From: Reinekea thalattae
GTDB taxonomy: Bacteria > Pseudomonadota > Gammaproteobacteria > Pseudomonadales > Natronospirillaceae
Assembly (NCBI RefSeq): GCF_008041945.1
Contig: NZ_VKAD01000001.1
Coordinates: 1,984,001-2,048,000, forward strand
Length of the DNA stretch: 64,000 nucleotides
Reading direction: 5' to 3'
Part shown: positions 44,871 to 53,849 of the stretch, in pieces
Layout of the letters: every line of letters begins with the position of its first letter
Numbering within the stretch: position 1 is the stretch's first letter
The notes under the pieces: model-generated
What the model saw: the letters and a program-made list of their open reading frames with translations, nothing else
What the model was told of the DNA's origin: nothing
Databases searched by the model: none
Program-made: the position numbers and the translations under genes

Positions 44871-45965
44871 ATGTCGCAACATTGCCTGCCTTGGCTGCGC
44901 TGGGTACTGATCCCTAATTTTGGCTTAAAACGCTGCCACGAACTGCTGAACTACCTCGACTCACCACAAGCGCTGTTTTTGCATCCAGACCGCTGGCCGC
45001 TACCTGATAGCATTCGGCAGACCCTTAAAGATATGAATCGACTGGGCGAACAGCATCCTGTTCATCGGCGAGCGCTTGAGCAATTAGCTTGGGCCGAAAC
45101 GGAACAGCATCACCTGATCTCGTTAGAAGATCAGGCTTACCCTGATAACTTTCAGGCACTCTACGATGCACCTCTGATGCTCTGGGCGAAAGGCAAGCCG
45201 GAATTACTGAAAAGCTCGCAGGTTGGAATCGTCGGCAGCCGCAACGCCAGCCCAAACGGCATTCGCCACACCAGTGACATTAGCCAGCAACTGGCTCAAT
45301 CAGGCTTAACCATTACCAGTGGTGGCGCGTTAGGCGTTGATGCTGCCAGCCATCAGGCGGCGCTTAAAGCAAACGGTAACACCATTGCCGTACTGGGCTG
45401 CGGACTTGATATCGTCTACCCAAAACAAAACCAGCAATTGTTTCAACAGATTGCTGAGCAAGGGCTATTGCTGTCTGAATACCCGTTGGCAACACCGCCA
45501 AGACCCGGCCACTTCCCAAGACGAAACCGCATAATCAGTGGCTTAAGTGATGCTTTAATTGTGATTGAAGCGGCATTAGCCAGCGGCACATTGACCACCG
45601 CACAACACGCAATTGAACAGGGCAAAGACATTTTCGCGCTACCGGGTGATATCAGCCACGCCAATAACGCAGGCTGCCACCGGCTAATCCAGCAAGGTGC
45701 TTATTTGCTCGCGCATGTAAATGATGTCATTGAGCATTTTCAATTAAAGCCTTCCCGTCAGCATGACCGCAATAAAGAGACTAGTGATTATCCTCTCAGC
45801 CCTTTGCAGCAAGGTATTTTAGAATGCCTAGCAGCAGAATCGATGCCGATCGAGAGCTTAGCGCTACAGTTAAACGAGCCGATGAAAAACCTATTAGAAC
45901 CACTATTAGAACTTGAGCTGGCCGGTCTTTTAGAACAACACCCCGGCGGTTACTGCTTAAGTTAA
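44871..45965 (+). CDS. dprA: DNA processing protein DprA (Smf), 364 aa
   Basis: This protein binds incoming single-stranded DNA and loads RecA during natural transformation. An N-terminal helix-hairpin region (about 1-60) is followed by the Rossmann-like core: VGIVGSRNASPNG (about 121-133), TSGGALGVDAASHQAAL, VLGCGLDIVYPKQN and LVIEAALASGTLTTAQHAIEQG. A C-terminal winged helix covers about 300-364. The length is usual. It is transcribed divergently from def and is followed by two hairpins before tsaC. Confidence 0.96.
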   Translation: MSQHCLPWLRWVLIPNFGLKRCHELLNYLDSPQALFLHPDRWPLPDSIRQTLKDMNRLGEQHPVHRRALEQLAWAETEQHHLISLEDQAYPDNFQALYDAPLMLWAKGKPELLKSSQVGIVGSRNASPNGIRHTSDISQQLAQSGLTITSGGALGVDAASHQAALKANGNTIAVLGCGLDIVYPKQNQQLFQQIAEQGLLLSEYPLATPPRPGHFPRRNRIISGLSDALIVIEAALASGTLTTAQHAIEQGKDIFALPGDISHANNAGCHRLIQQGAYLLAHVNDVIEHFQLKPSRQHDRNKETSDYPLSPLQQGILECLAAESMPIESLALQLNEPMKNLLEPLLELELAGLLEQHPGGYCLS

Positions 45966-45988
45966 AGCCGCGAGCTAAACGGTCGTTT

Positions 45989-46029
45989 AGGCCGTATTTT
46001 GCCACTCTAATGCTTATTTACGGCCTTTT
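45989..46029 (+). terminator. terminator-like hairpin after dprA
   Basis: Arms AGGCCGTA/TACGGCCT (8 bp) enclose a long 22-nt loop and are followed by TTT. The long loop makes it a moderate candidate. Confidence 0.4.
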
Positions 46030-46062
46030 CAGTGCAAAATCGATGACAGAAGGCGTTGAAAC

Positions 46063-46107
46063 AGTTGCCGAAAGGCTCGTTGATCAGTAGGCTTTTCGGC
46101 AACTTTT
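46063..46107 (+). terminator. strong hairpin between dprA and tsaC
   Basis: Arms AGTTGCCGAAA/TTTCGGCAACT (11 bp, extendable by three pairs) are followed by TTTAAA, only 22 bp before the tsaC ATG. It could terminate dprA transcription or act as a tsaC leader structure. Confidence 0.5.
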
Positions 46108-46126
46108 AAACAGCCATATATTTGTT

Positions 46127-46684
46127 ATGAATATCCGCGCCATCGCATTAAGAAAAGCCGCCAAGCAGGTGAAAAAGGGCGGTGTCATTGCTTATCCTAC
46201 TGAAGGCGTTTTTGGCTTAGGTTGTGATCCGTTTAATGAAGACGCTGTCACTCGCATACTGCAGCTCAAAGGACGGCCTGTTGAAAAGGGCGTTATCCTG
46301 ATCGCATCAGAGCTTTCTATATTTCAGCCCTACCTTGTTGAACTCACCGATGAACAACGTCAGCGCATGAACTCTAGTTGGCCTGGAGCCACCACTTGGG
46401 TTGTACCTCATAACGGTAGCTTGCCAGACTGGGTCACTGGTGGGCGCGATAATGTCGCCATTCGTGTCAGCGGTCACCCATTAGCTAGAACATTGTGCCA
46501 ACGGCTACAGATGCCATTAGTTTCTACCAGCGCCAATCGATCTGGTGAGCCTGCGGCGACAACTGACCCAGAAGTAAAGCAACAGCTTGGCAGCGAATTA
46601 GACTACGTTCTTACTGGCAAGGTACTAACACCTGGGCAATCTAGCCAGATAAAAGACCTCATCACACAAACTCAATATCGATAA
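46127..46684 (+). CDS. tsaC: threonylcarbamoyl-AMP synthase TsaC, 185 aa
   Basis: This enzyme makes threonylcarbamoyl-AMP for t6A modification of ANN-decoding tRNAs. It has a YrdC/Sua5-type fold: KKGGVIAYPTEGVFGLGCDPFNEDAV near the N-terminus, RILQLKGRPVEKGVIL, SSWPGATTWVVP, and PLVSTSANRSGEPAATT near the C-terminus. Length fits TsaC (about 190) rather than the longer Sua5. It is followed 28 bp later by hemF, as in many gammaproteobacteria; aroE, often third, is absent. Confidence 0.96.
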   Translation: MNIRAIALRKAAKQVKKGGVIAYPTEGVFGLGCDPFNEDAVTRILQLKGRPVEKGVILIASELSIFQPYLVELTDEQRQRMNSSWPGATTWVVPHNGSLPDWVTGGRDNVAIRVSGHPLARTLCQRLQMPLVSTSANRSGEPAATTDPEVKQQLGSELDYVLTGKVLTPGQSSQIKDLITQTQYR

Positions 46685-46711
46685 TCGATAGCTAAAGAAT
46701 ATAAAAAATTT

Positions 46712-47644
46712 ATGAACCAACAGACGACACAAATAGACACCGTTAAAATTGAAATCGTTAAAAGCTACCTCATAGCTCTACAAGCTAGCATCTGCCAGTC
46801 GCTGCAAGGCTTAGAAAAACAACATGTTTTTAATGAAGACAATTGGCAACGCGCAGAAGGCGGTGGCGGCAGCGTTCGAATTCTAGAAGGCGGTGATGTG
46901 TTTGAAAAAGCAGGCATCGCTTTCAGTCATGTGACAGGCAGTACACTGCCGCCTAGCGCCAGTGCGCATCGTCCTGAGCTTGCGGGCGCAAAATGGCAAG
47001 CCATGGGTGTTTCACTGGTGATTCATCCAAAAAACCCTTTTGTACCAACTTCACACGCCAACGTTCGTTTTTTTGTCGCCGAAAAAGAAGGCCAGCCGCC
47101 AGTATGGTGGTTTGGCGGCGGTTACGACCTAACGCCTTACTATGGCTTTGAAGAAGATTGCATCCATTGGCACCAAACCGCCAAGACGGCCTGCGAACCC
47201 TTTGGTGAGCAACTCTACCCTCAGTTCAAAAAGTGGTGCGATGATTACTTTTATTTAAAACACCGCAATGAACCTCGCGGCATTGGCGGTGTCTTTTTCG
47301 ATGACTTTAATCAGTTCGACTTTGAGCAAAGCTTTGCCTTTATGCGTTCGGTGGGTGACTCCTACATCGATGCCTATTTGCCGATTGTCAAAAAGCGCCT
47401 AAACAATCCGTTTAATGAACATAATCGGCAGTGGCAAGCTTATCGCCGCGGCCGTTATGTTGAGTTTAATTTGGTATTCGATCGCGGCACTTTATTTGGC
47501 CTTCAGTCCGGCGGTCGCACCGAGTCGATTTTGATGTCGATGCCGCCACAAGCGAACTGGCGTTATAACTTTCAACCCGAGCAAAACTCTGCCGAGCAAC
47601 GTCTGTTAGACGACTTCTTAATTCCTAAAGATTGGCTAGATTAG
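46712..47644 (+). CDS. hemF: oxygen-dependent coproporphyrinogen III oxidase HemF, 310 aa
   Basis: This enzyme catalyses the aerobic oxidative decarboxylation of coproporphyrinogen III in haem synthesis. Conserved segments include [19 protein letters not shown], the HANVRFF region, [59 protein letters not shown] and the C-terminal [13 protein letters not shown]. Length is slightly above that of E. coli HemF (299). It is cytoplasmic and lies in a likely operon with tsaC. Confidence 0.98.
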   Translation: MNQQTTQIDTVKIEIVKSYLIALQASICQSLQGLEKQHVFNEDNWQRAEGGGGSVRILEGGDVFEKAGIAFSHVTGSTLPPSASAHRPELAGAKWQAMGVSLVIHPKNPFVPTSHANVRFFVAEKEGQPPVWWFGGGYDLTPYYGFEEDCIHWHQTAKTACEPFGEQLYPQFKKWCDDYFYLKHRNEPRGIGGVFFDDFNQFDFEQSFAFMRSVGDSYIDAYLPIVKKRLNNPFNEHNRQWQAYRRGRYVEFNLVFDRGTLFGLQSGGRTESILMSMPPQANWRYNFQPEQNSAEQRLLDDFLIPKDWLD

Positions 47645-48052
47645 CGCCTAACCTAATATATATTAAAAGAACCTATTTAAAAAATTATGCACTTTACCGT
47701 TTAGCTATTATTAGCCCTATTGGATAGGGCAGTAGCTACTATGATTTCATTCGTCTATGCGAACTGTTTTTATTTTTTACAATCATACAGACCGTAATGA
47801 AGCCTAGTTCGTATTCTGCAAATACAAGCTTTACCGATAACACCAAAATTGGAATACATAACGGGGTTGAGTAATCTATCTTAGATGGCTAGATATGTGA
47901 CATTCATCACAAAAATAGATTATGGATTATATTTTTTACCCTTAATCACACTAAAGCATCAATTCTCAGCTGTGACTGCAGATACATTAAAATAATTACT
48001 CAAACGTTAAAGATGCAACAATAATTATGACGTACAACTGGAGTTACCTATT
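47645..48052 (+). other. AT-rich regulatory region upstream of the chemoreceptor gene
   Basis: No gene is seen in these 408 bp. It holds a double hairpin after hemF (47702-47738: outer TAGCTA/TAGCTA, inner GCCCTAT/ATAGGGC) without a T-run, and a perfect CRP-type site at 47896-47911. TATATT at 47928-47933 could be a -10 element, but the spacing to the CRP site is not standard. Confidence 0.5.
47896..47911. promoter_or_regulatory. CRP/Vfr-type binding site upstream of the chemoreceptor gene
   Basis: TGTGACATTCATCACA matches the consensus TGTGA-N6-TCACA at every specified position, and is preceded by ATA and followed by AAA. It is centred about 149 bp before the chemoreceptor start codon. The match is seen directly; cAMP-dependent control is inferred. 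Confidence 0.65.
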
Positions 48053-49726
48053 ATGTTTCGGTCATTAAAAGCACAGATTTACATGTTCGCCTTCGTACCC
48101 TTTATTTTAGTGGCTTTAGTCGGCGTTTTTGTACAGCTAAAAACTTTAGAGAGCATCAAAGCAGATGTCTCAACAATTTCTGAACAAGCCATTATTGAGG
48201 TTGAGAAGCGTCGCCTTGTGACGGTACTAGACTCCGCCATGAGCATTATTCAGCCTTATGTTGATATGCCAGGGAAGACTGGTATGGAAGATGCGCTAGC
48301 TTTGCTTTATACCTATCGTTTCGATAATGGCATCGGTTATCTGTTTACCTACGACGGTACAGGCACCCTCCTAATGAGTGGGTCGGGCAATGGGATAGGT
48401 AAAAACTTCATTAACAATAAAGATAAAGCAGGTAACTATTTAGTACAAAATCTTTTAAAGGCGGCGCAATCAGGCGAAGGATTTACCAGTTACTTTTTCC
48501 CGAAAAAAGGCGAAACTGAGCCCTCTGAAAAATACAGCTATGCTATTTGGATAGACAAGTGGGATGTTGCCGTAGCAACAGGCTTCTTTATTGACGGTAC
48601 CGAATCATTGTTAGAAAACATTGATAACGCATTGGTCAAGTCTGAACGCATGGCTCTCGGCCAAAGCCTTTTAGTAATTTTAGCCTTATCCTCAGTAGTG
48701 GCGACCGTGGTGTTCTTTTCTGTTCGCGCCATATTGTCAGCTCTCTATTCGTTAAAGACAGCCGTGAAGCACCTTGCTGATGGCGAAGGCGACTTAACGA
48801 CTCAACTACCTTCCAGCTCACTAGATATTTTGGACGATATCTCGAAAAACTTTAATCGCTTTTTATCGAGCATGGCCAATGACATCATCACGCTGAAAAA
48901 TGCCTGCCACCAACTTAACGAAGTCGCCGATATTTCGCGTAATCAACATGAAATTCTAGCCTCTTCGTCAAACCAACAGATTGAAGAAACCACCAGCACT
49001 GCAGCGGCGATTGAGCAGATGTCATCAACTGCCGTAGAGATTGCCAACAATGCAGAAAACACCCGCACCTCGGCAGAAAGCACTGACCAAGAAGTACAAA
49101 ATGTCCTAAAGCAGGTACAAATCTCTGGTGATGAATTAAACGGCCTTAATTCCGTTTTAAGCAGTGTTGAAAGTTCAGTTCAAGAACTTGGTGGTAACGT
49201 CGAAGAGATCAATTCGGTGTTAGGTGTCATTCAGGGTATTTCGGAACAAACCAATCTATTAGCGCTTAACGCTGCTATCGAAGCGGCTCGTGCTGGCGAA
49301 TTAGGCCGAGGTTTTGCCGTGGTTGCCGATGAGGTACGAAACCTAGCCCAACGCAGCCAGCAAAGCACCATCGAAATTCAAACCATCTTGGATAAATTGC
49401 AACAGAGTGCCGACAAAACCATTCAGGATATGACCAATACCTCGGAGCAACGCACTCGAGTAATTGAGGCTATGGATACCATTACTGCCATTATAAACTC
49501 CAGCTCAGAATCCATTAAGCACCTAACCAACATGAATATTGATGTTTCTAACGCAGCCAACCAGCAGTCTGAAGTGGTTAATGAAATGGCCAACAAAATC
49601 AGTGGTATTGCTGAGATTGCCGAAACCATCGGCCAAAGCTCGCAAGAAACCAGTAAGCAGTTTAATCGTTTAGAGGATCAATCCCAGCTTATTCAACAAG
49701 TTGCCAATAAATTTAAAACGCAATAA
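48053..49726 (+). CDS. methyl-accepting chemotaxis protein with a Cache sensor domain, 557 aa
   Basis: This is a transmembrane chemoreceptor. Transmembrane segment 1 is at about residues 9-28. The periplasmic single-Cache (Cache_2/sCache type) domain covers about 45-190 and includes [27 protein letters not shown] and [20 protein letters not shown]. Transmembrane segment 2 lies at about 200-222, a HAMP domain follows, then the coiled-coil signalling domain with the hairpin tip [20 protein letters not shown] and [18 protein letters not shown]. There is no C-terminal CheR pentapeptide. It stands alone, downstream of a CRP-type site. The ligand is unknown; related sCache receptors often sense small organic acids. 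Confidence 0.93.
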   Translation: MFRSLKAQIYMFAFVPFILVALVGVFVQLKTLESIKADVSTISEQAIIEVEKRRLVTVLDSAMSIIQPYVDMPGKTGMEDALALLYTYRFDNGIGYLFTYDGTGTLLMSGSGNGIGKNFINNKDKAGNYLVQNLLKAAQSGEGFTSYFFPKKGETEPSEKYSYAIWIDKWDVAVATGFFIDGTESLLENIDNALVKSERMALGQSLLVILALSSVVATVVFFSVRAILSALYSLKTAVKHLADGEGDLTTQLPSSSLDILDDISKNFNRFLSSMANDIITLKNACHQLNEVADISRNQHEILASSSNQQIEETTSTAAAIEQMSSTAVEIANNAENTRTSAESTDQEVQNVLKQVQISGDELNGLNSVLSSVESSVQELGGNVEEINSVLGVIQGISEQTNLLALNAAIEAARAGELGRGFAVVADEVRNLAQRSQQSTIEIQTILDKLQQSADKTIQDMTNTSEQRTRVIEAMDTITAIINSSSESIKHLTNMNIDVSNAANQQSEVVNEMANKISGIAEIAETIGQSSQETSKQFNRLEDQSQLIQQVANKFKTQ

Positions 49727-49787
49727 CTCAATAAACTTGCACTAACCACAGCCATTGAGGCTGAAAATAGTGGGAAGTGCTCGGTAA

Positions 49788-49825
49788 CTGGAGAGTCTAT
49801 CGTTAATCGGCGATAAACTCTCCAG
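49788..49825. other. long hairpin between the chemoreceptor gene and leuA
   Basis: Outer arms CTGGAGAGT/ACTCTCCAG (9 bp) and inner arms TATCG/CGATA are separated by one mismatch, with an 8-nt loop. There is no T-run on either side. It lies between convergent genes and may block readthrough or stabilise a 3' end. Confidence 0.45.
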
Positions 49826-49906
49826 CGATAGTTTGGAGGCAGCAAAAAAATACGACCAACCTTCAGGGGCGGGTGTAACTCAAAGACTCGATCAATTTAC
49901 CGTCGC

Positions 49907-51622
49907 CTAGCCAGGAAGCTGTGCGCTGACGCGACCGACTGCCGATAACAATGCTTGTAAATTAGCGGTTGTGGTGTCTTCATGAATCGCCACTGCAACC
50001 GACTCGATACCATCGACATCGATACTCAAGCAGGCAATCGCGTCCGAGTCAGTACCCTGTCGTAATGCATGCTCATCGAACTGGGTCACCTTGACGCTGA
50101 CTTGGAAGTGCTTACCAACAGCATCCGCCAGTGCTTCTAATGCGCCTTGGCCAACGCCTTTCAACGCCAACGGCTCTGTGGCTTCAATTCTAAAGGTTGC
50201 TTGCGTCGCTTGGGCTGATGACGTCAAATCATAACCGCTTAGGTTCCAACTTTGCGGAATGGCAAGAAAATGCTCATCGAATAAAGCCTTGATCTGAGCG
50301 CTCGATACCTCTGCGCCAGCTTTTTCTGCAACAGACTGAACAACCTTGCTGACATGACCGTGCAGCCACTTAGGCAATTCAATGCCATAGTCTCGTTCCA
50401 ATACGTGCGCCACACCACCTTTACCAGACTGGCTGTTGATACGCACAACGGCTTCATAATTACGGCCAAGATCAGCTGGATTAATCGGCAAATAGGCCAC
50501 TTCCCAGTGCGGTACTTGATGGTCGTTGTGGTATTGCAAAGACTTGCGGATAGCATCCTGATGCGAGCCAGAAAACGCTGTATAAACTAGCTCACCGACC
50601 CAAGGGTGACGCGGGTGAACCGGCAAATCGGTACATTCGGTGTAGACATCGATCATCTCTTGCACATCGCTAAAATCGAGTGTCGGATCAATGCCTTGCG
50701 AGTAAAAATTCATCGCCAATGTCACCAAGTCCATATTGCCTGTTCGCTCGCCATTGCCAAACAAGGCACCTTCGACTCGATCAGCACCAGCCATTAAACC
50801 CAACTCCGTCGCGGCAACACCACAGCCTCGATCGTTATGCGTGTGCAAGCTCACAGCTATGTGCTCTCGCTGATGTAAACCGCGGCACATATATTCAATT
50901 TGGTCGGCATAAACATTCGGTGTCGCCATCTCAACCGTTGCGGGCAAGTTAATAATGACGTGACGGCCCTGCTGCGGTTGCCAGACATCAATGACTCGGT
51001 TACAGACCTCAAGAGCATAATCGACTTCAGTACCGGTAAAGCTTTCCGGCGAATATTCAAACGCCCACTCACTTTGAGGATACTTGGCGGCATAATCCTG
51101 CACCCACTTGGCACCCTGAACGGCAATATCGGAAACCTGATCTTGGCTCATGCCAAAGGTTTGCTCACGCTGCACCGTTGAGGTGGAATTATAAACATGG
51201 ATGATGGCGCGCTTTACCCCAACCATCGATTCGAAGGTACGCTCGATAAGATGCTCTCGCGCCTGCGTTAACACCTGAATGGTGACGTCATCAGGAATTA
51301 AATTTTCTTCGATAAGCCGGCGTGCAAAATCAAATTCTGGTTGAGCCGCGGCAGGGAAACCAATTTCAATTTCTTTAAAGCCCAGCTTGACCAGCAACTT
51401 AAACATTTTCACCTTTTGCTCGACATTCATTGGCTTCACCAATGCCTGATTACCGTCGCGCAAATCGACACTGCATAAGGTTGGCGCTTTGGTCAGCTGT
51501 TGATCAGGCCAGGTGCGATCTTTCAGGGAAAGGGCCGGATAAGCACGATACTTGGTATGGTCAAATGAGCCGGCATCCGCCATTTGTTGAGCGACAGATT
51601 GTGTTTTTGGTTGACTGGTCAT
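49907..51622 (-). CDS. leuA: 2-isopropylmalate synthase LeuA, 571 aa
   Basis: This enzyme condenses acetyl-CoA with 2-ketoisovalerate in the first committed step of leucine synthesis. The N-terminal TIM-barrel has APTLCSVDLRDGNQALVKPM with the metal-binding Asp, KEIEIGFPAAAQPEFDF, and VSLHTHNDRGCGVAATELGL with the metal-binding His pair. The C-terminal regulatory LeuA dimer domain covers about 440-571 and binds leucine for feedback inhibition. The long N-terminus and SLKDRTWPDQQLTKAP mark the larger LeuA type seen in Pseudomonas and actinobacteria. A candidate attenuator precedes it. Confidence 0.97.
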   Translation of the reverse strand: MTSQPKTQSVAQQMADAGSFDHTKYRAYPALSLKDRTWPDQQLTKAPTLCSVDLRDGNQALVKPMNVEQKVKMFKLLVKLGFKEIEIGFPAAAQPEFDFARRLIEENLIPDDVTIQVLTQAREHLIERTFESMVGVKRAIIHVYNSTSTVQREQTFGMSQDQVSDIAVQGAKWVQDYAAKYPQSEWAFEYSPESFTGTEVDYALEVCNRVIDVWQPQQGRHVIINLPATVEMATPNVYADQIEYMCRGLHQREHIAVSLHTHNDRGCGVAATELGLMAGADRVEGALFGNGERTGNMDLVTLAMNFYSQGIDPTLDFSDVQEMIDVYTECTDLPVHPRHPWVGELVYTAFSGSHQDAIRKSLQYHNDHQVPHWEVAYLPINPADLGRNYEAVVRINSQSGKGGVAHVLERDYGIELPKWLHGHVSKVVQSVAEKAGAEVSSAQIKALFDEHFLAIPQSWNLSGYDLTSSAQATQATFRIEATEPLALKGVGQGALEALADAVGKHFQVSVKVTQFDEHALRQGTDSDAIACLSIDVDGIESVAVAIHEDTTTANLQALLSAVGRVSAQLPG

Positions 51623-51953
51623 ACTTTCCCCTCATGAATCTCTAAAACCGGAAAAGGCACCCTTAGGTGCCTTAGAATAAACATTTAAATAAGCACTCTC
51701 GGTAAAGAGCATATAATTGCGGGTCACAATAGCGCTGCCGGCGTCACCTAAAGGTCATAGGTTTTGCATCGTTACCTCAGGGTAAGAAGTAACCAGGCGG
51801 TATTTTATTTAATGACTGTTTTATTCAATAACAAACAGTATAAGGAGCTTGCGCCGCAATGTCCGTGCGTTATTCGCTTATATTTCACTATTTACGCGAT
51901 TTTGTTGCTAAGATATTAAAATACTAGCAATTTTTAATTATCCGAGGTGCTCT
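51623..51953. other. divergent regulatory region between leuA and the Lrp-family gene
   Basis: No conventional gene is seen in these 331 bp. On the minus strand it contains a terminator-like hairpin 32 bp before leuA (51654-51673), an upstream segment able to pair with it (51745-51754), and a very short Shine-Dalgarno-led frame MQNL (51755-51769). TTGTTA-N17-TAAATA in the AT-rich part around 51790-51835 may be the leuA promoter. Confidence 0.45.
51652..51769 (-). promoter_or_regulatory. candidate transcription attenuator in the leuA leader
   Basis: Reading the minus strand, GAGG is followed 5 nt later by ATG-CAA-AAC-CTA-TGA (minimal peptide MQNL). Next is CCTTTAGGTG (51754-51745), which is complementary, with one bulge, to CACCTAAGG (51669-51661). 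That segment forms the 5' arm and loop of the terminator hairpin AAGGCACC/GGTGCCTT, which is followed by T-rich sequence. This is the layout of an attenuator, with a leader codon, antiterminator and terminator. The peptide is unusually short with one Leu codon, so the model is tentative. Confidence 0.35.
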
Positions 51954-52439
51954 ATGAGCGAATCTTCTTCGCTAGACCGCTTTGATCGCGAAATTCTACA
52001 GCTGCTACAAATTGATGCTGGCTATTCAAATCAAGAAATCGCAGAAAAGGTCGGCTTATCAGCCTCGCCCTGTTCTCGGCGCATCAAAAGCCTAGAAGAG
52101 CGAGGCTTCATCGATCGACGCATTACGTTGGTGAATCGCAAAGCCATCAATCTCAATCTTATTGCCATCATTAATATTCGGATGGATCGCCATACGCCAG
52201 ACCGCTTTGAGCGCTTTGAAAATGCCGTCGCAAACATCGATGAAGTCATTGAATGCATCCTAGTCACCGGCCAAGACGCAGACTACCAGCTGCGCATTGC
52301 AGTACCGGATATGGAGGCTTATCACACCGTATTGCTAAACAGCATCACCACCATTGAAGGCGTTGTTGGTGTGCATTCCAGCTTCGTACTACGCGACATT
52401 ATTAAAGCCAAGCCATTACCGTTGAATTATTTACGCTAA
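51954..52439 (+). CDS. Lrp/AsnC-family transcriptional regulator, 161 aa
   Basis: The N-terminal winged HTH is at about residues 8-60 (DRFDREILQLLQIDAGYSNQEIAEKVGLSASPCSRRIKSLEERGFI), followed by the RAM ligand-binding domain with ECILVTGQDADYQLRIAVPDMEAYHTVL. Length is typical. It is divergent from leuA, so regulation of leucine synthesis or a nearby gene by an amino acid is plausible, but the effector is not determinable from sequence. AGGTG lies about 8 nt before the ATG. Confidence 0.93.
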   Translation: MSESSSLDRFDREILQLLQIDAGYSNQEIAEKVGLSASPCSRRIKSLEERGFIDRRITLVNRKAINLNLIAIINIRMDRHTPDRFERFENAVANIDEVIECILVTGQDADYQLRIAVPDMEAYHTVLLNSITTIEGVVGVHSSFVLRDIIKAKPLPLNYLR

Positions 52440-52528
52440 TCAGAAAAAGGTTGCGTCAAAAGCCATTAGCGGCCAATTTTTATTCGGGTATACTGGCCGT
52501 TTCCCACTATGAGACAGACTACATCACT

Positions 52529-53044
52529 GTGATTAATCTATTAAAATCTCGCCTGCTATTCATTGCGCCCATCCTTATTTTGGGCTCAATTCTCGACCGT
52601 ATTACCAAACTATGGGCGGTTAATTTTCTGCAAGGCGAGCCAAGCGTCAGCTATTTTTCTAATTTTATTCGCATCACCTATGCCGAAAATACCGGTGCTT
52701 TCTTAGGCTTAGGTTACAACCTGCCACCTCAAGTCCGATTTTGGCTACTAACTGCAACCGTCGGATTATTTCTGCTTGGCCTAATTGTGTACCTGTTTAT
52801 CGGTAAAGAGGTTGATAAAACCAGCATCGTCTCATTAAGTCTTATTTTTACCGGCGGCTTTAATAACTTTATTGACCGAGCGTTTAACGACGGCGCTGTG
52901 GTCGATTTTCTAAATATGGGTATTGGCAGCTTACGCACCGGTATTTTCAATGTCGCTGATATGTACATTATGGCAGGCGCCGCATTACTCATCGTTGGCC
53001 AATTCCTATTCGAGAGAAAGTCTCGTACCCAGGAAGCTGGCTAG
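52529..53044 (+). CDS. lspA: lipoprotein signal peptidase LspA, 171 aa
   Basis: This inner-membrane aspartic protease cleaves signal peptides of diacylglyceryl-prolipoproteins. Four transmembrane helices are visible. Catalytic Asp residues lie in NNFIDRAFNDGAVVDF and in IFNVADMYIM, and NTGAFLGLG is the conserved loop. A GTG at 52529 gives MINLLKSRLLFIAPILILG, which fits the family N-terminus; the longer in-frame TTG at 52451 would add 26 residues without membrane character. The ribosome site is weak. The stop codon overlaps the next gene's GTG (TAGTG). The usual ileS and fkpB neighbours are absent. Confidence 0.9.
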   Translation: MINLLKSRLLFIAPILILGSILDRITKLWAVNFLQGEPSVSYFSNFIRITYAENTGAFLGLGYNLPPQVRFWLLTATVGLFLLGLIVYLFIGKEVDKTSIVSLSLIFTGGFNNFIDRAFNDGAVVDFLNMGIGSLRTGIFNVADMYIMAGAALLIVGQFLFERKSRTQEAG

Positions 53045-53655
53045 TGGCGAGCGTTGAGCTTTTGGGCAAACAGATCACGCCTGGGAAAATCGTCTGCATC
53101 GGCCGCAACTATGTTGAACATATAGCGGAGTTGAATAACGAAGTCCCCGAAAACATGGTGTTTTTTAACAAGCCCGCAAGCAGCATAGGCAATACTCTGA
53201 TTGCTTTTCAGAACGAGCCGATTCACTTTGAAGCCGAGCTTTGCTTTATTTTCCAGCAGGCAAAGCTCGCCTCTGTCGGCTTCGGTTTAGACCTCACAAA
53301 AAGAAACCTACAAAGCCAATTAAAGAGCAAAGGGTTGCCATGGGAGCGTGCTAAAGCCTTTCAAAATTCGGTTGTTTTTAGTCCATTTGTACCGCTAGAG
53401 GCACCGCTTGAGCAGTTAAGCTTCAGCCTCCATATTGACCAACAGCTGCAACAGCAAGGCAATATTGAGCTAATGATTAATAAGCCGACGGCTATCGTTA
53501 AAGAGCTCGAACAGTTTTCACCCTTACAGGACGGCGACATCCTGATGACCGGCACACCAAAAGGCGTAGGCCAGATCATCGCCGGGCAGCAATTCACTGG
53601 CCGCATTCTGTTAAATGACAGGGTTATTATTGAGCAACACTGGCAAGCGATTTAA
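53044..53655 (+). CDS. fumarylacetoacetate hydrolase family protein, 203 aa
   Basis: This is a short FAH-domain protein. GKIVCIGRNYVEHIAELNNEVPENMVFFNKPASSIG is the conserved N-terminal part. HFEAELCFIF supplies acidic metal ligands, and DGDILMTGTPKGVGQI is the C-terminal signature. Related short proteins (YcgM/FAHD1-like) act as acylpyruvases or oxaloacetate decarboxylases; the activity here is inferred at family level only. Its GTG start overlaps the lspA stop by one base, indicating translational coupling with an unrelated protein. Confidence 0.83.
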   Translation: MASVELLGKQITPGKIVCIGRNYVEHIAELNNEVPENMVFFNKPASSIGNTLIAFQNEPIHFEAELCFIFQQAKLASVGFGLDLTKRNLQSQLKSKGLPWERAKAFQNSVVFSPFVPLEAPLEQLSFSLHIDQQLQQQGNIELMINKPTAIVKELEQFSPLQDGDILMTGTPKGVGQIIAGQQFTGRILLNDRVIIEQHWQAI

Positions 53656-53849
53656 CGCCGCAGAGCTCTTAGACACTTCCAAACCTTCCGCCGATAGCAA
53701 CTTTCCTGTTAAAGCTAGAGAATACGCAACCGACTCAGGTCCTCATCAAATATCAGGGTACCCTTTAGCGTTGAGAACTGGATAATAGCCGCCTTTATTC
53801 ATCCACAATGCTCTGAATTTGCGATTCAGGGGGCAAAGAGGAAGATGAG

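Noticed and set aside
49788-49825. Long hairpin considered as a possible small RNA or attachment site
   Set aside because: No promoter, T-run or duplicate copy is visible; it is kept only as an intergenic hairpin.
51169-51181. Numerous long antisense frames within leuA, glyS, SAHH-like, trkA and mnmE genes
   Set aside because: They are shadows of strongly recognisable genes on the other strand, with no independent motifs or ribosome sites.
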